Assembly (NCBI RefSeq): GCF_900111905.1
Contig: NZ_FOKM01000006.1
Span: 1 to 64,000 of the forward strand
Length of the DNA stretch: 64,000 nucleotides
Direction of reading: 5' to 3'
Source: Rhizobium sp. NFR07
Lineage (GTDB): Bacteria > Pseudomonadota > Alphaproteobacteria > Rhizobiales > Rhizobiaceae
Each line of letters starts with the position of its first letter. Within the stretch, counting starts at the first letter, position 1. Positions 53,379 to 63,622 of this stretch are shown piece after piece. The position numbers and the translations under genes were made by a program. Under the pieces are notes generated by a model. It did no database searches. It saw only the letters and a list, made by a program, of their open reading frames with translations, and had not been told where the DNA came from.

Positions 53379-53468
53379 CAGGGGTGCTCCGTAATGCCGG
53401 GGCTGAGATACGGTCGCCAAGATCGTGGACCCTCAAGCTGATCTGGATAATGCCAGCGGAGCGAGGTT
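53379..53468 (+). promoter_or_regulatory. TPP riboswitch (THI element)
   Basis: GGGGTGC (53381-53387), GGCTGAGA (53401-53408), ACCC, and CTGATCTGGATAATGCCAGC followed by GGAGCGAGGTTC form the conserved thiamine pyrophosphate aptamer. The ribosome site GAGG (53463-53466) of the ykoF start at 53475 lies in the 3' strand of the closing helix, so ligand binding should hide it and block translation. Confidence 0.95.
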
Positions 53469-53474
53469 CAAGCG

Positions 53475-54083
53475 ATGTTTTCCGGCGCGCAAATTTCCCT
53501 ATACCCCATGTCCGACGATTTCGTCGGTGTCATTCTCGGCTCGTTGAAGGCGTTCGATCCCTACCGCGATCGCCTCAGGATCGAGACCGACGACATCTCG
53601 ACCCTGATCGTCGGCACGCCTGACATCGTCTTCGCCGCCATGCGCGACCTCTTCGTCGAGGCTGCCAGCAGCGGCAAGCATTGCGTCCTTCACGCGACGA
53701 TCTCTCGCGGATGCCCCGGCGAGCCTGACGACCCGATCTGCGCAGTTCCGGAAATGACCGGCCCGCTGGCCCCTCTCGAGGAGCGCAAGGCCCAGGCCCT
53801 CGCTGCGGTCTCCTCGGCCGGCGTCTCCGGCCAGCCCGCGGCAGCGCAGTTCTCGCTCTATACGCTCGGCATCGATCAGCACATGGACGAGATCTATGGC
53901 TGCATCGATTTCCTCAAGACGTCCGGCGTCTTCGACAAGGCGAAGAACTTCTGCACCAAGCTGCGCGGTGACGCCGCGCCGGTCTTCGCCACGATCGGCG
54001 AAGCCTTCGTGCGCTTCGGGCCGCCGCAAGGCCATGTGACCATCGACCTGACCGTTTCGGCCAACAGCCCGACCGCGATCTGA
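53475..54083 (+). CDS. ykoF: YkoF-type thiamine/hydroxymethylpyrimidine-binding protein
   Basis: A 202-residue protein of two similar YkoF domains (SLYPMSDDFVGVILGSLKAF and SLYTLGIDQHMDEIYGCIDFL). YkoF binds thiamine or its pyrimidine moiety and accompanies ThiXYZ transporters. Directly behind the TPP riboswitch, first gene of the operon. Confidence 0.93.
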   Translation: MFSGAQISLYPMSDDFVGVILGSLKAFDPYRDRLRIETDDISTLIVGTPDIVFAAMRDLFVEAASSGKHCVLHATISRGCPGEPDDPICAVPEMTGPLAPLEERKAQALAAVSSAGVSGQPAAAQFSLYTLGIDQHMDEIYGCIDFLKTSGVFDKAKNFCTKLRGDAAPVFATIGEAFVRFGPPQGHVTIDLTVSANSPTAI

Positions 54084-54105
54084 CCCGCGAATAACGGACA
54101 ATTCG

Positions 54106-54912
54106 ATGCCATCACGCGCCTCCTATCGGCGAAACACGCCGTCTCGTGCCTTCCTCATCCGCGTCTTGCCCGCGCTGATTGCCGTCGCCTGCCTCTTCCT
54201 CGCGTGGGAAGCCTATTGCGACCTCTCCGGCATATCCCCGACGACCCTGCCCGCCCCCTCTCACGTCTTCGCTCAGGCATGGGCGAACCGGCAGGGGCTG
54301 TGGGACAATCTGCTGCCGACATTGCGCGCGACGCTTGCCGGCTTCGCCCTGTCGCTCGCCGCCGCGTTCGTGCTGTCGGTCGCGGTCGATTTCTCCCACA
54401 TCCTGCGGCAGGCGCTGTTTCCGATCTTCATCATCAGCCAGACCCTTCCCATGGTGGCGATCGCGCCGCTCGTCGTTCTCTGGTTCGGCTTCGGGCTGAT
54501 GCCGAAAATCCTGCTCGTCGCGCTCGTCACCTTCTTCCCCATGCTGGTCGCGCTCGTCGAAGGTTATGCGGCGACGGAAAAGGAGCTTGAAGACCTGCTC
54601 GGCTCGATGGGCGCCTCCCGCTGGCGACGCTTCCTGCTGGCGCGGCTTCCCTCCTCCCTACCCTATTTCTTCGCCGGTCTCCGGATTGCCATCACCTATG
54701 CCGTGGTCGGCGCGATCTTCGCGGAATACGCAGGCTCGGCGAAAGGGCTCGGCATCTACATCCTCAACGCCAAGAACAATTTTCGCGCCGATCTCGTGCT
54801 TGCCGCCGTCATGGTCAGCTCGGTGCTGACGCTCCTGCTGTTCGGCGCAACGCTCCTCCTGCAGCGCATCCTCGCTCCCTGGATCATCGAAACGAAGGGA
54901 GCACGCCGATGA
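54106..54912 (+). CDS. thiX: Thiamine-precursor ABC transporter permease (ThiX type)
   Basis: A 268-residue permease with six helices and the loop around DLLGSMGASRWRRFLLARLPSSLP. Position after ykoF and before ATPase and THI5-like binding protein identifies the ThiXYZ importer for hydroxymethylpyrimidine compounds. It overlaps the ATPase gene by 4 bp. Confidence 0.9.
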   Translation: MPSRASYRRNTPSRAFLIRVLPALIAVACLFLAWEAYCDLSGISPTTLPAPSHVFAQAWANRQGLWDNLLPTLRATLAGFALSLAAAFVLSVAVDFSHILRQALFPIFIISQTLPMVAIAPLVVLWFGFGLMPKILLVALVTFFPMLVALVEGYAATEKELEDLLGSMGASRWRRFLLARLPSSLPYFFAGLRIAITYAVVGAIFAEYAGSAKGLGIYILNAKNNFRADLVLAAVMVSSVLTLLLFGATLLLQRILAPWIIETKGARR

Positions 54913-55706
54913 AATCGTCGCTGCTGCAACTCGACCGAGTCTCCTTCAGCTATGACGGCCTGCCGGTTCTCGACGACCTGTCGCTCACCATCGGACGCTC
55001 GCAATTCATCTCGATCGTCGGACCCTCCGGTGCCGGAAAATCGACGATCTTCAAGCTGTTGACGGGCGCAGCTCATGCAGAGCGTGGGCGAATCCTTTTC
55101 GATGGCGACATGCTCGACGCCGGCCCCCGGCATTTCGCCTATATGCCGCAACGCGACGCATTAATGCCGTGGCGGCGGATCGTCGACAACGCCACGCTTG
55201 GCCTCGAGGTACAGGGCCTGTCGCGCAAGCAGGCGCGACGGCAGGTCGAACCGCTCTTCGAGGAATTCGGCCTTGCCGGTTTCGAGCAGCATTATCCGGC
55301 AGCCCTCTCCGGCGGCATGCGCCAGCGCGTCGCGCTGCTGCGCACCGTCGTCCAGGGCCGGTCGATCCTGCTCCTCGACGAACCCTTCGGCGCGCTCGAC
55401 GCGCTGACCCGCAACCGCATGCAGCTCTGGCTGGAAGCGATGTGGCTGAAGCATCGCTGGACGGTGATCCTCGTCACCCATGATGTGCGCGAGGCCGTCA
55501 TGCTGTCGGACCGCATCTATGTGCTGTCGCCGCGCCCTGCCACAGTCGCCAAAGTCATCGACGTGCCCCTGCCCCGCCCGCGCCTGCGCGATGCCGCCAG
55601 CCGCGCCAGGGCATCCGCCATCGAGGGCACGATCCTCGACGCGCTCTTTTCACCTCAGGACGATGATCAGCAACGCCCGCACCTTCAGGGAGGATCTACC
55701 CAATGA
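54909..55706 (+). CDS. thiZ: Thiamine-precursor ABC transporter ATP-binding protein (ThiZ type)
   Basis: A 265-residue ATPase with GPSGAGKSTIFKLL, LSGGMRQRVALLRT and ILLLDEPFGALDALTR. Coupled by 4-bp overlaps to thiX and thiY. Confidence 0.92.
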   Translation: MKSSLLQLDRVSFSYDGLPVLDDLSLTIGRSQFISIVGPSGAGKSTIFKLLTGAAHAERGRILFDGDMLDAGPRHFAYMPQRDALMPWRRIVDNATLGLEVQGLSRKQARRQVEPLFEEFGLAGFEQHYPAALSGGMRQRVALLRTVVQGRSILLLDEPFGALDALTRNRMQLWLEAMWLKHRWTVILVTHDVREAVMLSDRIYVLSPRPATVAKVIDVPLPRPRLRDAASRARASAIEGTILDALFSPQDDDQQRPHLQGGSTQ

Positions 55707-56734
55707 ACCAGACGATACCGCCATTTCACCTGACCCGCCGCGCCACGCTTGCCGGTCTCGCCACCCTCGCCATGCCTGCGATTTCCGGCAGAGCGCATGC
55801 CGCCACAAAAGTGTCCGTCGCCCTCGACTGGACGCCGAATACCAACCATATCGGCCTCTTCGTCGCCCGCGAGAAAGGTTTCTACAAGCAAGCCGGCCTC
55901 GACGTCGACATCCTGCCCTATACCGACAGTTCCGCATCGACGCTCGTCGCCAGCGGCGTCGCCAATTTCGGCATCTTCGGCACGATCGACCTCTTCACCC
56001 AGCGCGCGGTCGGCGCCGATCTCGTCGCCACCTATGCCATCGTCCAGACCGAAACGGGACGCGTCGTCTTCAACGGCGACCGCGAGGATATCCAGAGCCC
56101 GAAGGATCTCGACGGCAAGACCTATGGCGGCTTCGGGTCGGAATGGGAAAGCGCGCTGCTCAGGTCGATGATCCGGCATGATGGCGGCAAGGGCAAGTTC
56201 GAAACGGTGACGCTCGGCACCTCGGCCTATCAGGCGCTCGCAAACGGCGCCGTCGATTTCACCGTCGAAGTCCGCACCTGGGAAGGCGTCAAGGCCGAGC
56301 TCGATGGCGCCAAGCAGCGGACATTCCGCTACGGGGATTACGGCGTGCCGGACGAATATACGACGCTGATCGGATCGAGCAGCAGGTTCCTCGCCGCCGA
56401 TCCGAAAGCCGCATCCGCCTTCCTGTCGGCGACGCGACGCGGCTACGATTTCGCCAATGCCCAGCCGGATGCCGCGACCGATATCCTGATCGGCGCAAAC
56501 AGCGACGCGCTCACCGACCGCGCACTGGTGCGGGCTTCGATGCAGGCCCTGATCGACGGTCACTATCTGAAGGGTGCCGACGGCACGATCGGCAGTTTCG
56601 ATCCGGCGAAGATGGAGGCGATAGGCGCCTATCTCTTCGATGCCGGCATCCTGAAGGACGCGAGCGGCGCAACACTCCGCGAGAAACCGGATTTTGCCCC
56701 GTACTTTACCAACGACTTCCTCGCTGCCCATTGA
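55703..56734 (+). CDS. thiY: Hydroxymethylpyrimidine-type binding protein (ThiY/THI5-like)
   Basis: A 343-residue NMT1/THI5-like binding protein. Signal LTRRATLAGLATLAMPAISGRAHA with twin-arginine look; KVSVALDWTPNTNHIGLFVA and EKGFYKQAGLDVDILPY are hallmark sequences of ThiY. It ends the riboswitch-controlled operon and is followed by a strong hairpin. Confidence 0.93.
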   Translation: MNQTIPPFHLTRRATLAGLATLAMPAISGRAHAATKVSVALDWTPNTNHIGLFVAREKGFYKQAGLDVDILPYTDSSASTLVASGVANFGIFGTIDLFTQRAVGADLVATYAIVQTETGRVVFNGDREDIQSPKDLDGKTYGGFGSEWESALLRSMIRHDGGKGKFETVTLGTSAYQALANGAVDFTVEVRTWEGVKAELDGAKQRTFRYGDYGVPDEYTTLIGSSSRFLAADPKAASAFLSATRRGYDFANAQPDAATDILIGANSDALTDRALVRASMQALIDGHYLKGADGTIGSFDPAKMEAIGAYLFDAGILKDASGATLREKPDFAPYFTNDFLAAH

Positions 56735-56746
56735 GGAAGGGAGCAC

Positions 56747-56781
56747 GGGGCAGGCACCGCCGCGAGAACGGTGCCTGCCCC
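56747..56781. terminator. Bidirectional terminator hairpin
   Basis: Perfect 13-bp stem: GGGGCAGGCACCG (56747-56759) with CGGTGCCTGCCCC (56769-56781), 9-nt loop. It lies between the convergent thiY and hydrolase genes. No T-run, so action may depend on stem strength. Confidence 0.7.
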
Positions 56782-56794
56782 GCCTGTCTCACTC

Positions 56795-57757
56795 TCAACT
56801 CAGGGCGAATTCCAGCAGGTCGGCGTTGATGACACCCGCATGGGTCGTCAGCATGCCGTGCGGGAAGCCGTCATAAACCTTCAGCGTACCGTGCTTGAGA
56901 AGCTTGACTGAGAGACGGGCGGAATCGTCGATCGGCACGATCTGGTCGTCGGAGCCGTGCATGACCAGCGTCGGCACGTCGATCTTCTTCAGGTCCTCCG
57001 TCAGGTCAGTCTCGGAAAACGCCTTGATGCCATCGTAATGGGCCTTGGCGCTGCCGATCATGCCCTGCCGCCACCAATTCTGGATCGAGCCCGGATAGAC
57101 CTTCGCATTCGGGCGGTTGAAGCCGTAGAAGGGGCCAGTCGGCAGGTCGAGATAGAACTGCGCGCGATTGGCGGCGAGCTGGGCGCGCAGGCCATCAAAA
57201 ACCTCGATCGGCAGGCCGCCCGGGTTGCTCTCGGTCTTGAGCATCAGCGGCGGAATGGCGCTCATCAGCACCAGCTTGGCAACGCGGCCCTTGCCGTGCC
57301 GGGCGACATAGGCGCAAGCCTCGCCGCCGCCGGTGGAGTGACCGATATGGATGGCGTCACGCAGGTCGAGATGTTCCGTCAGCGCCGCGGCATCGGCGGC
57401 GTAGTGAGCGATGTCATGGCCTTCGCTGACCTGTGACGAACGACCGTGGCCGCGGCGGTCATGGGCGATGACGCGATAGCCCTTCTGCACGAAGAACAGC
57501 ATCTGCGTGTCCCAGTCGTCGGCGGACAGCGGCCAACCATGATGGAAAACGACCGGCTGGCCTTTGCCCCAGTCCTTGTAGAAGATGTTGACGCCGTCCT
57601 TGGTCTTGACGAATGCCTCGGTCATAGGATCGATCCCTTTTTCTGCGTGCGATGATGAGGTCTGCGCGAAGACCGGGCTGGTCATCGCGAGTGACAGGGT
57701 AGCGCCCGCAAGCAGGGTCTGCCGGCGGGAAAGCTCGAGGTGATGCTCACTGCTCAT
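56795..57757 (-). CDS. Alpha/beta hydrolase (haloperoxidase/esterase type), exported
   Basis: A 320-residue hydrolase with a twin-arginine-like leader ([18 protein letters not shown], cleavage near VFAQ). Oxyanion segment [11 protein letters not shown], nucleophile GHSTGGGEA (Ser), Asp in HGSDDQIVP and His in FPHGML match cofactor-free haloperoxidase/arylesterase enzymes. Stands alone between convergent operons. Confidence 0.88.
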   Translation of the reverse strand: MSSEHHLELSRRQTLLAGATLSLAMTSPVFAQTSSSHAEKGIDPMTEAFVKTKDGVNIFYKDWGKGQPVVFHHGWPLSADDWDTQMLFFVQKGYRVIAHDRRGHGRSSQVSEGHDIAHYAADAAALTEHLDLRDAIHIGHSTGGGEACAYVARHGKGRVAKLVLMSAIPPLMLKTESNPGGLPIEVFDGLRAQLAANRAQFYLDLPTGPFYGFNRPNAKVYPGSIQNWWRQGMIGSAKAHYDGIKAFSETDLTEDLKKIDVPTLVMHGSDDQIVPIDDSARLSVKLLKHGTLKVYDGFPHGMLTTHAGVINADLLEFALS

Positions 57758-57942
57758 GCTGCGGCTCCGTTATGCGGTGAAGATGCGGAAGACGTTCCGC
57801 ATCGATCGCAAACGAAGCTAGGCAAAGGAATTCAAGGCTTATTGTATATTTCAACGGCAACAATTTCGGCCATGCGCAAAGGCGGCTGCAACCATCTGAT
57901 AACTCTGCATCTGCGACAGCAGGATGACACGAGCCGGGCGGG

Positions 57943-59058
57943 TCAGACAATTCCCCAGGCCCGGAACCGGCCGCGGCCCGTCAATTCCCGAAGGTTGAGT
58001 TCCGAGGCGATCTTCAGTGCCCCCTGAGGGGTGACCGAAAGGGCTTCGGCGATCATGCCGGAAGACACCATCGGCCTCGACAGGACAAGGTCGATCAGCT
58101 GCGGCAGCTTCGAAGACTGGCGCCGCCCGACAAGCCTGTGGTTCAGCTGCTGACGCGCCAGCGCCAGCCGGTCATGTTCCTTGAGGCCGATCTCGCCTGC
58201 CTCGGCGATCGCCTCGATCAGCGCCACAAGACGGGTATCGCGGTTCCGGCTCGCGCGCCTTTCTCGCGGGATCATCTTGAGCCCGAGGCTGAGCGTGGTC
58301 AGATGACCGCCAGCCAGCCCGTCCGCGCGCAACAGCGATACGGCAAGCAGACGGCCCATCCACGGCGCGTGCTGGAGAACCTGCAGACTGTTCCAGGCGT
58401 CGAGCGCCAGCGCGGCCCGAAGCACGGCAGGCAAGCCGATGCTCTCGCCAAGAACGTGTCGCCATTCCTCCAGCCGTTCGTCCTCGTCCCAATCCGGTTC
58501 GTAGACCAGCGGGTCGCGCTCGCGGCGGTGCTCCGGCACCATGGCGGTGGGCTTCAACGCCTGGGAAATGGCAGCTTCGCTTCTGGCAAGCGCGGCATCG
58601 ATTTCGGCGAGATAATCGGCCAGCGGGTCCTCTTCGGGATCGGCATCATCCAGATCGGCCTCGGCCTGCGCCGTCTCGCGGCGTCCGGCGTCCGATGCCG
58701 GCTCCGCATCGCCCGCCCGGCCGCGCAGGCGCCGCAAGCCGTCGTCGCTGACAGCCCAACCGGGCTCATGATCAAGAATTCGGCGGCGACTGCGCAGCAC
58801 ATCATGGGCAATGGTGAGCTCATGGGTGGGCGCGCGGATGCCCATCGCGGCATCATGAAGAACCAGGTCCTCAAGGTGGACGAGTTCGCCGTCGATCCAG
58901 AGCGAAGCCGCGGCATCGAGAAAATGCGACCGCTCTCGCCATCCCACACCCACGGGCGAGCGCGAAATGCGTTCATCCAGCCGTGCCACAGCCGCCGTCG
59001 CCCGGGCAATCGGGGCCATGAGGCTTCGCAATGGCAGGTCGGAAAGATCGTATCGCAT
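57943..59058 (-). CDS. DUF1612 helix-turn-helix protein (RHE_PE00001 family)
   Basis: A 371-residue protein known mainly from rhizobia, often on plasmids. The N-terminal DUF1612 part contains RLDERISRSPVGVGWRER and LWIDGELVHLEDLVLHD, a Fic-like linker motif; the C-terminus has a winged-helix segment (MVSSGMIAEALSVTPQGALKIASEL). Acidic, low-complexity stretch around residues 140-170. Function unknown. ATG 59058 starts at the conserved MRYDLSDLPLRSL. Confidence 0.82.
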   Translation of the reverse strand: MRYDLSDLPLRSLMAPIARATAAVARLDERISRSPVGVGWRERSHFLDAAASLWIDGELVHLEDLVLHDAAMGIRAPTHELTIAHDVLRSRRRILDHEPGWAVSDDGLRRLRGRAGDAEPASDAGRRETAQAEADLDDADPEEDPLADYLAEIDAALARSEAAISQALKPTAMVPEHRRERDPLVYEPDWDEDERLEEWRHVLGESIGLPAVLRAALALDAWNSLQVLQHAPWMGRLLAVSLLRADGLAGGHLTTLSLGLKMIPRERRASRNRDTRLVALIEAIAEAGEIGLKEHDRLALARQQLNHRLVGRRQSSKLPQLIDLVLSRPMVSSGMIAEALSVTPQGALKIASELNLRELTGRGRFRAWGIV

Positions 59059-59240
59059 CGGCTCGTCTGCTAGGGAATCGCGGCCGCCATCATAACCAGG
59101 GCGGGGACAGTGGCGACAGTCGCCATCCGGCAATTGTCACAACCCATTGCGAATCTCATCATCGCAGCGGATTGTCTGCTGCAACAGCATGGCGCACAAA
59201 GCCGATAGCAAGATCGGCATGGCGCGAACCGGGGAATGGC

Positions 59241-60623
59241 ATGGATTTGATCGCAGCGTTGAAGGAAGCAGTCGGCGAGAATTTTGTCCGTGAAGGCGAC
59301 GCCATACCTCACCGCAACTGGGCCGACATGGCCGAAATGTCGCCTGTCCGTCCCGCAGCGCTCGTCCTTCCCGCCTCGACGGCGGAAGTCTCCGCCGTCC
59401 TGTCGCTCTGCTCGCGCGCCGGCCAGAAAATCGTCGTCCAGGGCGGCATGACCGGCCTTGCCGGCGGCGCCCATCCGCAGGCGGGCGAGATCGCCGTGTC
59501 GCTGGAGCGCCTGCAGGGCATAGAAGAAATCGATGTCGCGGGCCGCACGATGATCGCCTGCGCCGGCACGCCGCTCTACAAGGTGCAGGAGGCGGCGAAG
59601 GAAGCCGGCCTGCATTACGGTGTCGATCTCGGCGCCCGCGGCACATGCACGATCGGCGGCAATGTCGCCACCAATGCCGGCGGTGTCCAGGCGCTGCGCT
59701 ACGGCGTCACCCGCCGCAACGTTCTCGGCCTCGAAGTCGTGCTTGCCGACGGAACGGTGCTCGACGGGCTGAACAAGCTGATGAAGAACAATACCGGCTA
59801 TGACTGGCCGCAGCTGATGATCGGCAGCGAAGGCACGCTCGGCGTCATCACCCGCGTCTCGCTCGCCCTGTCACCCGCCCTTCCGGCCTATCAGAGCGCG
59901 CTCTGCGCCGCCGCGAGCGCCGATGATGCCGTCGTGGCGCTCGGAGAACTCGACCGCCTATTTCCCGGCAGGCTGGTCACCTTTGAAGGCATGTGGCGGG
60001 AATATATGGATGTCACCGCCAGCATGGGCAAGACGCGGGAACCCTTTGCCGAGCGCGCCGAGATCACGCTGCTGATCGAAGCGGCGCTGGGCGATGATGA
60101 AGCAGCGCAGGATCAATTTGCCGAAGCCCTGGCCGGTCTGCTGGAACGCGGCCTCATCTCGGATGCGCTGATCGCCCAGTCGCTGCAGGACAGGCAGCGT
60201 TTCTGGGATTATCGCGAGGCGAATTACGAATTCGACAGTGTCATGCCGGGCGCCATCCATCTCGATGTCAGCCTGCCGACCGCAAAAATGGACGAGGCAA
60301 TCGACCATATGCGCCGCGAGACCGAAGCTCACGCCCCCGGCCGCATCTTCATCGCCTATGGCCACATGGCCGACAGCAATCTGCACCTCTCGCTCTTTCC
60401 GTCGAAAACCGGAGAAGACCTCTACCCCGCCGCTGAGGCGCTCTACGAAGCCGTCGGCCGCTTCCACGGCAGCGTCTCCGCCGAACACGGCATCGGAGTG
60501 TTGAAGCGCCCCTATCTGTCACGCAGCCGCAAGCCGGAAGAGATCGCTCTGATGAAAGGTTTCAAGCGGATGCTGGATCCGGCGGGCATTCTCAACCCTG
60601 GGCGGATTTTTGCGGCAGAGTGA
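59241..60623 (+). CDS. FAD-binding oxidoreductase (GlcD/D-2-hydroxyacid dehydrogenase type)
   Basis: A 460-residue flavoenzyme of the vanillyl-alcohol-oxidase/GlcD group. The PP-loop VVQGGMTGLAGG near residue 72 and GGNVATNAGGVQALRYG near 140 bind FAD; AYGHMADSNLHLSLF and SAEHGIGVLKRPYL hold the His and Glu of the metal site found in D-2-hydroxyglutarate and D-lactate dehydrogenases. No partner subunits nearby. GGGGAA precedes ATG 59241. Confidence 0.9.
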   Translation: MDLIAALKEAVGENFVREGDAIPHRNWADMAEMSPVRPAALVLPASTAEVSAVLSLCSRAGQKIVVQGGMTGLAGGAHPQAGEIAVSLERLQGIEEIDVAGRTMIACAGTPLYKVQEAAKEAGLHYGVDLGARGTCTIGGNVATNAGGVQALRYGVTRRNVLGLEVVLADGTVLDGLNKLMKNNTGYDWPQLMIGSEGTLGVITRVSLALSPALPAYQSALCAAASADDAVVALGELDRLFPGRLVTFEGMWREYMDVTASMGKTREPFAERAEITLLIEAALGDDEAAQDQFAEALAGLLERGLISDALIAQSLQDRQRFWDYREANYEFDSVMPGAIHLDVSLPTAKMDEAIDHMRRETEAHAPGRIFIAYGHMADSNLHLSLFPSKTGEDLYPAAEALYEAVGRFHGSVSAEHGIGVLKRPYLSRSRKPEEIALMKGFKRMLDPAGILNPGRIFAAE

Positions 60624-61690
60624 CGTTCGGCGTGGCCTCGGCGCTTCCATCGTCTTATCGCGCCCGCCTTATGGTCTGAACTGGGCTTTAAGAAGATCGC
60701 ATGAAAAAAAATCGACGAAGGTACGCGTGTGGCTTGGCAGTTGTTTGAGGATCATCAGTCAGGGCTCGTTCTATCGATACTTTGTGGCGATCTGGGAATG
60801 TACGAGGTGAAGATAAAACTCCTCGATGATGAGATCGCGCGATATAAAGATGATGGGCCAAGCGTGCTTGATGATATCGCCTACAGAGTTTCCAAGTCTC
60901 CAAGATAAAACAGATACCGTTTCCATCCTTGGGGATGTTCCCGCACCCCATTTCAACAAAATCAATCCCTTACAACAAACTTCATCCCCGCCCCAAAAAC
61001 CTTTGCCTACAATCCCCCCGTCCCGTCGCGGATACACCGGAAGGCGTTCCGGCGAGGCGGGGCCGGCACTGGTGGATGGAGAAACGACGTAAGTCTCCTT
61101 CATCGGGGTCCGTGAGAAAATGGTTGCCCTCCGACGACCGGGAGGCGCGGGATGAAAGTCGGACCGACGTCCCGCATCACTTCCCTTATGGCGCGTCGGG
61201 CGTGCCTGTGAGGCATACAGGGTGGCGGGATGGCGCCATGGGGCGTTCGCGGATGTCTTCGGACATTCGGAAACCGTGGCGCAGGTGGATGACGTGGCCC
61301 AAGGTTGTCATGGCCCGGGCCGGGTTCCGTAAAAGGGCGTGCATGACACTCGCAAATGAGACACGCCCCCGTGCCCACTGTCCCGCTCGCCGCAGAGCAA
61401 CCGGAGTTCACGGATAAAAACTGCCGAACGGGGCGCTGAGAGGTGTCACTTTAAACTAACTTTTACGAGGCAGCTTTCAGCGCCCCGGCCGACTTCGAAA
61501 ATGCCAAGGATCGCCAAGGGCGGACTCTGTCTGCAGCTCAAGCGCGGCGAGCCCAAGGATCGCCATAGATAACCCCGCCCAAGCACTGCACAAGGATCAG
61601 GCAAATATTTATCAAATGGTCAAAATTCTCACCCCTCTCTCGTTCCCGAAATCCAGCGGATCACCTATCCTGCTGAAATCCCGTCAAAAC
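60624..61690. repeat. Non-coding stretch with clustered hairpins (possible interspersed repeat or RNA)
   Basis: About 1.07 kb with no credible gene. Between 61030 and 61490 several inverted repeats follow each other: CCGGAA/TTCCGG (61037-61052), GCGGGA/TCCCGC with inner GTCGG/CCGAC (61147-61175), ATGTC-TTCG-GACAT (61253-61266), GGGCGTG/CACGCCC (61335-61368), GGGGCGCTGA/TCAGCGCCCC (61430-61486). Both strands show open frames of 100-160 codons here, but composition suggests structured RNA or rhizobial mosaic repeats (RIME-like). CCAAGGATCGCCA-like repeat copies occur near 61503 and 61555. Confidence 0.5.
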
Positions 61691-61696
61691 TTCACC

Positions 61697-61713
61697 TGGC
61701 ACGGTTCCTGCTT
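61697..61713 (+). promoter_or_regulatory. Sigma-54-type promoter of rutABC
   Basis: TGGCACGGTTCCTGCTT fits the TGGCAC-N5-TTGCW consensus: GG at 61698-61699 and GC at 61710-61711 are exactly 10 bp apart. It lies about 60 bp before rutA. In enterobacteria rut genes are NtrC-regulated, which suits nitrogen control here. Confidence 0.7.
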
Positions 61714-61768
61714 ATCAAAACGCAAGTCCGCGGCGCATCGCTCGCGGCCATAGGGTGAAGGAGTCGAC

Positions 61769-62859
<1,091 letters not shown>

Positions 62860-62860
<1 letters not shown>

Positions 62861-63603
62861 TGGTTACGGTTGCAGGATACAGGGCTCCCGAAAGCCGTCT
62901 CGACAGCGTGACACTCCCCGCCAGACCCGAGCCGATCTCGATCAAGCCGTCGGAAACGGCGGTCGTCGTCGTCGACATGCAGAATGCCTATTCGACCGAA
63001 GGCGGCTATGTCGATCTCGCCGGCTTCGACATTTCCGGCGCCAAGGGCACGATCGACAATATCAGGAAGACACTTGATGCGGCCCGCGCAAACGGCGTGC
63101 AGGTCATCTATTTCCAGAACGGCTGGGACAAGGATTATGTCGAAGCCGGCGGCCCGGGCTCGCCGAACTGGCATAAATCCAATGCACTCAAGCACATGCG
63201 CGCCAATTCGGAGATGCAGGGCAAGCTTCTTGCCAAGGGTACCTGGGATTATGCGATCGTCGACGAGCTGCAGCCGCAGCTAGGTGACATCCTGGTGCCG
63301 AAGACCCGCTATTCCGGCTTCTTCAACACCAACATGGACAGCGTGCTCAGAGCGCGCGGCATCCGCAACCTCGTCTTCGTCGGCATCGCCACCAATGTCT
63401 GCGTCGAGAGCTCGCTGCGCGATGCCTTCCACCTCGAATATTTCGGCGTGATGCTGGAAGACGCCACTCATCACCTGGGCCCCGACTTCATCCAGCAGGC
63501 GACCGTCTACAATGTCGAGAAATTCTTCGGCTGGGTGGCCACCGTCAACGATTTCTGCGCCGTCATTTCGCAGGCAGCACCCGCAGACGCCAGCCAGGCA
63601 TAA
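62860..63603 (+). CDS. rutB: Ureidoacrylate amidohydrolase
   Basis: Hydrolyses ureidoacrylate to aminoacrylate, CO2 and ammonia. The 247-residue isochorismatase-fold protein has Asp in VVDMQNAY, Lys in [10 protein letters not shown] and Cys in [14 protein letters not shown] 62860 matches the family length; the frame is open further upstream but inside rutA. Confidence 0.96.
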
Positions 63604-63622
63604 TCATAGAGGAGAACGAAGA

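Noticed and set aside
60929..61417. 162-codon plus-strand frame and a 103-codon minus-strand frame
   Set aside because: Arg/Pro-rich translations in a hairpin-rich GC stretch, no ribosome site, no domain; open on both strands as expected from composition.
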